64,000 nt of DNA from Musa acuminata AAA Group (taxonomy: Eukaryota > Streptophyta > Magnoliopsida > Zingiberales > Musaceae). How positions within the stretch are numbered: the first letter of the stretch is position 1; the number at the start of each line of letters is the position of its first letter. The stretch lies in assembly GCF_036884655.1 (NCBI RefSeq), contig NC_088356.1, positions 13,037,001 to 13,101,000 of the forward strand, read 5' to 3'. Shown piece after piece: positions 58,440-64,000 of this stretch. The notes beneath the pieces are model-generated. The model did no database searches. It had not been told where the DNA came from and saw nothing but the letters and a program-made list of their open reading frames with translations. The position numbers and the translations under genes were made by a program.

Positions 58440-61400
58440 ATATTAACTCTAGGATGAATCGAAATATTCTAGCTTGAAAGTATATCCGATTTAACATGAT
58501 AAGGCTTTTCGTCATGCATCCATTTAGAGATCATAAAATTCTTCTTTGTATTTTGTATTATTTATCAAGTACTTACTAAAAAATTACTCGTGGGATCTTG
58601 AGTTAACGTTTCTACTAATTTATTTTCTTTTGTGGATCCTATAAGGTTACAGGGAGACTGATCCCTTGTTGCATAACATAGGCAAAACTAATTAAGTCCG
58701 TATCAAATGATATCAAAGCAGGACAAACGTACTAAGAAACACTTAGCATGCAACATGAGGACCTAGCATGGTTACATGAAGAGCAACACACATGACCATG
58801 CAGGAAAAAATAATCATAAACTAGGGAAATGAGTCATTCGATGGAGCGAACATCCATGATTGATATAAAGAAGAATGATTAATCTTTTACGTAAGAGATG
58901 CCACGAGGACAAATGAGCTAGGAAGAATACATAACTAATAAACATTAGAATGGCTAAATTTGAGCTACGACTCGATGTTGTCAACATAACTTGAAGGTGC
59001 TCAATGCAAACAATGATGCTTGGCAGAGGATCAAATCATACAAGTAGAGATGAGTTACTCGACAACCAAACGAATTTGTACAAAGCTCGTAAAGGTGAGA
59101 AAAATTATTGACTCAAAAGAATTCAGTACTAATGCAATAACTTATATGCAAACAATGGATTGTATGTGGTCATTCCAAGGTGACTAAACTTTGGCTATAT
59201 AAAACATGAAAACATTCGCTTTGAAATGAGAGAAAAAGTTATGTCAACGAGACTCTAAACGATGTAGTAGATTCAACACATTGCTAGGCCTTGAGGGCAT
59301 AATAGATGGCTACATTTGGAGAAGAGTCATGATTTGTGCATTCGTAATTGCAAAACAATACACTACTGCGTCTTCATAAGACAATGTATTCTTAGGAGAT
59401 GGTGGTCTAAGAAATTTCTAGAAAGAAGAATGCGAAAAAAAAAAAAGTTACTATAATAGAACAAATATCTAGAGGATAAGTCTCAAATTTTTTAAGATAA
59501 AATTCATGTGCAATATAAAAAAGCTTTGCAAAAGCTTGAAGGGGGCCACAATCAAGCAAGCGACAAGGAGTTATTATAAGATTTTACATGAGGTAATTCG
59601 TTGATAGACGCATTGCTAGATCAAGTAGAGCGATCAAAGACAATACTAGATAAAGGCACATCTAGAGTTAATGTGAATTGAGCTTAACGGATGGCTAACC
59701 CATGAAATGATAGATGCGAGGGCCATCATGATTTCAATGTAAATCGAGGAGTAAAGCAACTTATGTGAAACTTGAATAAGTAGCCAAGTTGCATGAAGGG
59801 AGTTGACTTAGAAGGTAAAACATAGAACAGAAGCACAAACTTTGTGAAGCTTTCTTTGGAGAGAGGTTGAGGACATGAACTCTTGTAAAGATAAGAGTAG
59901 CATCATGTTATTCATTAGTTTTCTTATTATGATAAAATGAGTTCATCTTGCATGGTGTGAAAGTCAAAAGGGACTTTGAAGCATATGCACCTTATTTTAA
60001 TAAAGCGAGTGATGAAAGGATTAAGGTAAGGGATTAGTTCAACTTATAATAGTGAACTACAATTGAAAGCCTTGGCATAGGAAAGAGGCTACGGAGGCAA
60101 ACACTTGTGAGAAGTATGTGAATGTTGCTATTTAATTGCTATAAAGGGAGTGATGCACATTGAAAAGATTGTGTTAAGGCTAAAGGCCTAGGATCTAAAT
60201 AATGACACACCAATTTTCAATGAAGTTAATGGGCTTCAAGGGCTATTAGGTGATGAACCGTCCTAAATCTGCACTTCGTTCATTAGTGGCTCAAGTGCAA
60301 ATGGACGAATATCGATTGTCAAAGAAGTGAACACAATTGGAAGTGGTATCGGCTACACAAGGAGAGATCAAAGTTCAAGTTCACAACACTAAGATCAGAG
60401 TGCAATGGCAACATCACTAAAAGGTAATTTAATGTAGCAAATCATGGTGGAACAATTTGAGGTAATGCAACACAATGACAAGTCATGTGAGGGACTTAAT
60501 AATCCGAAGAAAAGTTTGGAATTGTTAGGAGCTCCGTTTTAGTGAGCAACACAATGACAAGAAGGGTTATAAATTCAAAACGTAAATGTTATGGTACCGT
60601 AAAGATGAGTCTTTTATGCATGCATCGAATTTTGCATCAAATAAAAATCTTCGACATTGATGGATGAAGGCTATACCACAGAGGTGGATCTTCCGAGTAC
60701 AAGTACTAATGAGTCTTACGAGAGACTTGGTCATTAAGAGGTATATGCTCAAAGCTACTAGAGGGTGAACTACTCCAAAACTCATAGTTGCTTGAGGGAG
60801 CTTGACAAATTAGTAGATAAGGCAAAATGAGCAAATATTGCTATCGAGGATACAAAGGAGAATGTAATTAGCATAAGTCATGCACCATGATTGTAAAGGC
60901 CATGTACATGAGATATAGTATGTTTTTTCATCAACTAAAGTGTCTTGTTTACATAACACAAAGGTGTTAAAACAGATGATTGAAAAGAGCAATGAGCGAT
61001 GTCATGTTTGGAGTGACTTAGCTATTCAAAAAGTGTCTAGAAGAATAAAGGTGGACTTGGAGGAGTGCTTCGCAAAGAAAAGGAACGTGGATATAAGACG
61101 ACAAATAGTAATGTTATGGGCATGAGAGAGTGCCACGGTACCATAAAGAATGGACTTCTAGGTGGCCACCAATCCCTTGATTCCATGAAAGGAGAGTGCA
61201 TGATCATGAAAGAGGATCGAGAAGATAGAAGAAAATACAATTATAAACACAAAGTACTAAGCCAATGTAGAATGTCACTGACTAGGAAACTTCGTAAGAC
61301 CAATGTTGAAGGGCTTTTCATCGAGGTAATCGAAATAGGTAGACTTTAGTTGATATAGCGATGCTCGATTAGGGAGTAGAGAAGGCAGCATGTGATTTTT

Positions 61401-63013
61401 TTCACTTGGAGTAGGCGACGAAAACGATGGATAAGGTTATATAATCCTAGGGATAAAATTTTACTTTCCAGATAATACTTTTTGTATTCCAAAAGTTTGA
61501 TGACAATAATAAGATAAATATAATAACTAACTCAGCGCAAAGAGTACAACACTTCAAGTAATTCAGAAGTGTGAACAAAAAATAAACAAAGGCTAGTAAC
61601 ATCTCGATGCATGAGTACAATCCTCAAGAAGATAAGAGAAGTTAATTAACCTTGGTTTTATCAACTTATGAGAGAATAGATGAGATTAAATTATCCAATT
61701 CTTTTAGTTATTCAGCAAAGGAGCTCTGTACACTTTTAAAGACCATTCGAAATTACCGATAGACAATAGTTATCAAATCTTCACAAATGATTATTGGTTT
61801 CATTGAAGGTAGTTTATTCATGTTATTTCCTAATAAAGTGACAATTAAAAGTAGATGTAATGCAAACATACTTAGAAGCAACAATTAAATTAATAAAAAA
61901 AATTGATGACCAAATTTTACGAAAGACGACTTCAAAACTTTAAATTATGTGAGCGATGCTCGTGAAAGCTACAAAAGACATCCATCTAATTCAATCGATA
62001 CAAGACATTCTAGGGATTGATGTGCAACAAAAAAATATTTTATTTCTTCGTATGAAAGATTGGTTGGTACCAACGAAGATCAACACAACTCGATCGAGCA
62101 CACACTAGAGTCAGAGTCACTAGTGAGTTAAGTAATATTGATGAATTAAAATTCAACTACTTAATAGCAGCATCAAGAGAGTACCCAAGAGGTTTGTTGC
62201 AACTAATGCTTATAATTGAAGATACAACTAAGGCTAAAAGATTCAACTACCATAAAGGTAACGATATGCAATGTCTATGAAGTCTTTGACAAAGACATTG
62301 AAAGAACAAGTGATGGATAATGTTTACGATCGAAGATACAACAAAGGCGAAGAGATTCAACATCCATAAAGGTAAAGATATGCAATATCTACGAAGTCTT
62401 CAACAAAAACATCGAAAGAATAAGAGAGGGATAATGTTATAAATAATTTATAGAGAAAGTGTTCAACGTAATGTTTATGTTTTTCAGTTTGTTGATGCCT
62501 TAAACATGTAATGAGCTTGTAATAGGGTTGATAACCCTATTTTGATTGGATTTTATGATTATTTCTAACTTATAAACATAATGTATGTGCAATCGTTGTG
62601 TTACTAGATGCAAAACCTCTAACCTATAGTTTATAATATTTTTTATGAGTAAAAAACTATCAAAAACATCAACCATCTCAACACCCTAAAATTATAAGGG
62701 TGACACATGATTAGATAGGCCTCACGAGTAGTGTCTTAAGCTGATCTATCACTTAATTTCCAAGTTTGACCATCACTCGATTTCACAATGGTGTCATATG
62801 AATACTTGTTATATAACTGTTTAAAGATTACAATATCTATCATTATATTTTACATTGTCTATTAGATGTTTGCTTAAATATTCGTATAAATATTTCTACT
62901 AATATATATATTTTTTTATAAATCTTTAGGGGGGGATCTTATGAGGTTACAATTTTATGAATAGGCATGCAAGGATACTACACATCATAAGCAAAACCAA
63001 CTAAGTTCGTAAC
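58440..63013 (+). mobile_element. Second, decayed copy of the LARD-like element
   Basis: 5' LTR remnant to about 58705, primer-site-like ATGATATCAAAGCAGG, internal region 58708-62434, purine-rich AAGAGAGGGATAA, then a 3' LTR from TGTTATAAAT (62435) to about 63013. The internal part is homologous in order to 38694-39122, 48583-51065 and 51512-52277 but much more diverged and AT-shifted. It has no coding domains. It is useful because it shows the uninterrupted layout of the family. The 5' limit is uncertain. Confidence 0.65.
62435..63013 (+). repeat. 3' LTR of the decayed LARD-like copy
   Basis: It begins TGTTATAAATAATTTATAG after the purine tract. It contains the family's GTAATGTTTATG and ends near CAAAACCAACTAAGTTCGTAACG, matching AAAACCAGTTAAGTGCGTGACA of the better copy. 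It is longer than the other LTRs because of an insertion in its middle. Confidence 0.6.
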
Positions 63014-63885
63014 GATATGTCAAAGCCAATGATGTAATTGAAGATATGATCCTGAGTGATGGAGGGAGGGCAAACTGAAGTGTATGAGACAATGGCAAGA
63101 CAAGGTTTGGACAAAGGGAAAGTTGAGGAAAACTGTTTGAAAAAAGGGATGTTGGAGGATGAGAGACTCAGATGGAGAGACAATTACCATGAGGACGAAG
63201 GAAGCAACCCAAATGAAGAATGAGAGTTTAAGAAATTCTGAATCTTATTCATTGACTCCAGCTGATTTAAGAAAGTTTGGAAAAAAAAACATTTACAAAA
63301 ATTAAGAGGACAAAACTGAATTTTATATAAAAAAACCCAAAAAATTCTCAATAGAGGCATATCATCCAATAACAATGATTATAAGGGTGTTTTTTTTATC
63401 GTCTTACCTTTTCTCACCATGGTAATGGCCGTCTTTAATCCAGGGCAACAAACCACCAGCAGCAGCAACTGCGATTGGGCCCTATGGTTCATACTGACAC
63501 AGGTCACTGTCATGTATGGTTTCCCCAACTCTTTCGCTCACCGAGTTGCTTCTCGGCTTCAGGAAGTCGCCTCATCGTTAGGACAGCAGATCACACTCCT
63601 AATCTCTTGTCAACACTTCTCTCGTACCTGTCACTGCATGTACATCGAGAAAATCTATATATTCAGTCGATCACCTATGCATTTGGCAGCAACAGATGGT
63701 GCTGAATGACAAAAGTCGCACTTCAAGGAGCTGAAAGATCAAGAACATGTGAAAAAACAATGCAGTAGTTCCCAAAAACATAACATTATATATGTGAAGC
63801 ACAACAATGTAACAACAACCCCACTTGAGGGCCGTAAGAAATAGCACATGCGAGGCAATTGGAATTTTCAAATACCAATTTCAGT
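63014..63885. other. Unassigned flank at right end
   Basis: No confident gene. An ORF at 63419-63709 (96 codons) starts in a reasonable context but shows no domain, and a second overlapping frame is just as open. A purine-rich stretch lies at 63055-63185. Confidence 0.3.
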
Positions 63886-63999
63886 TCAAGAAATAAATAA
63901 ATACCACAATCCTGTTATCAGCCTTATATCTTCCCATAGTCCTTTCTCGAACGGGGCATTGGTAAGGTTGTTGTCATCGAATGTCCAACTCTTCGTCCT
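63886..63999 (-). CDS. Possible exon of a minus-strand gene leaving the right edge
   Basis: The minus strand is open from the edge for 37 codons to a TGA at 63888-63886. The first part (SWTFDDNNLTNAPFEKGLW) has a composition like real coding sequence, and a GTG|GTATTT donor-like site follows near 63900. It could be an internal or terminal exon of a gene beyond the window. I do not recognise the family, and a chance ORF is possible. Confidence 0.25.
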   Translation of the reverse strand, partial: RTKSWTFDDNNLTNAPFEKGLWEDIRLITGLWYLFIS

Positions 64000-64000
64000 A

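Overview
This window is plant nuclear DNA: three intron-structured or PPR-type plant genes lie in a dense nest of LTR retrotransposons and Mutator-like elements, and nothing looks bacterial or organellar. The intronless PPR gene is very GC-rich at its 5' end and falls toward the 3' end. That gradient, together with the GC-rich Tat-type Ty3/gypsy element, suggests a commelinid monocot. A banana relative is possible, but the sequence alone does not fix the species.

Layout. Positions 1-2126 hold the 5' LTR and an uninterrupted gag-protease frame of a minus-strand Ty3/gypsy chromovirus that runs off the left edge. It abuts a Ty1/copia LTR stub (to 2369). Positions 2475-12690 are a rearranged pile of SIRE/Maximus-like copia derivatives with decayed gag fragments in both orientations and long AT-rich spacers. 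Positions 13.8-20.5 kb carry a complete 12-exon pectin acetylesterase gene (394 aa). Its third coding intron contains a 1.6 kb Mutator-like element with a 9-bp target duplication, which carries a truncated DUF3537/GRL gene inside a long inverted repeat. Only about 100 bp past the stop codon lies a 10 kb tandem copia array (LTR-internal-LTR-internal-LTR, minus strand).

Positions 31.6-54.6 kb hold one RING-H2 E3 ligase gene (532 aa, six coding exons). Its last intron is 17.5 kb long and splits the RING finger: six zinc ligands are in exon 5 and the last two in exon 6. The intron holds a traceable nest: a MULE-like element (9-bp duplication), inside it a non-coding LARD-like LTR element plus a solo LTR of the same family, and inside that a young Tat-lineage Ty3/gypsy element (5-bp duplication, 626-bp LTRs differing at six sites). 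The Tat element has a 1476-codon gag-pol frame, an antisense three-exon gene of 634 codons and a 60-bp satellite-like array next to its 3' LTR.

Positions 55.4-58.1 kb encode an intact E+-class PPR protein (887 aa), probably the counterpart of Arabidopsis At3g22150 (AEF1/MPR25), an organellar RNA-editing factor. From about 58.4 to 63.0 kb lies a decayed second copy of the LARD-like family. The last kilobase has no confident gene, although a short open segment at the right edge may be an exon of a minus-strand gene.

The host genes do not form a pathway: one is a cell-wall esterase, one a putative ubiquitin ligase and one an organelle RNA-editing factor. All exon joins were derived by reading splice sites and frame, without transcript support.
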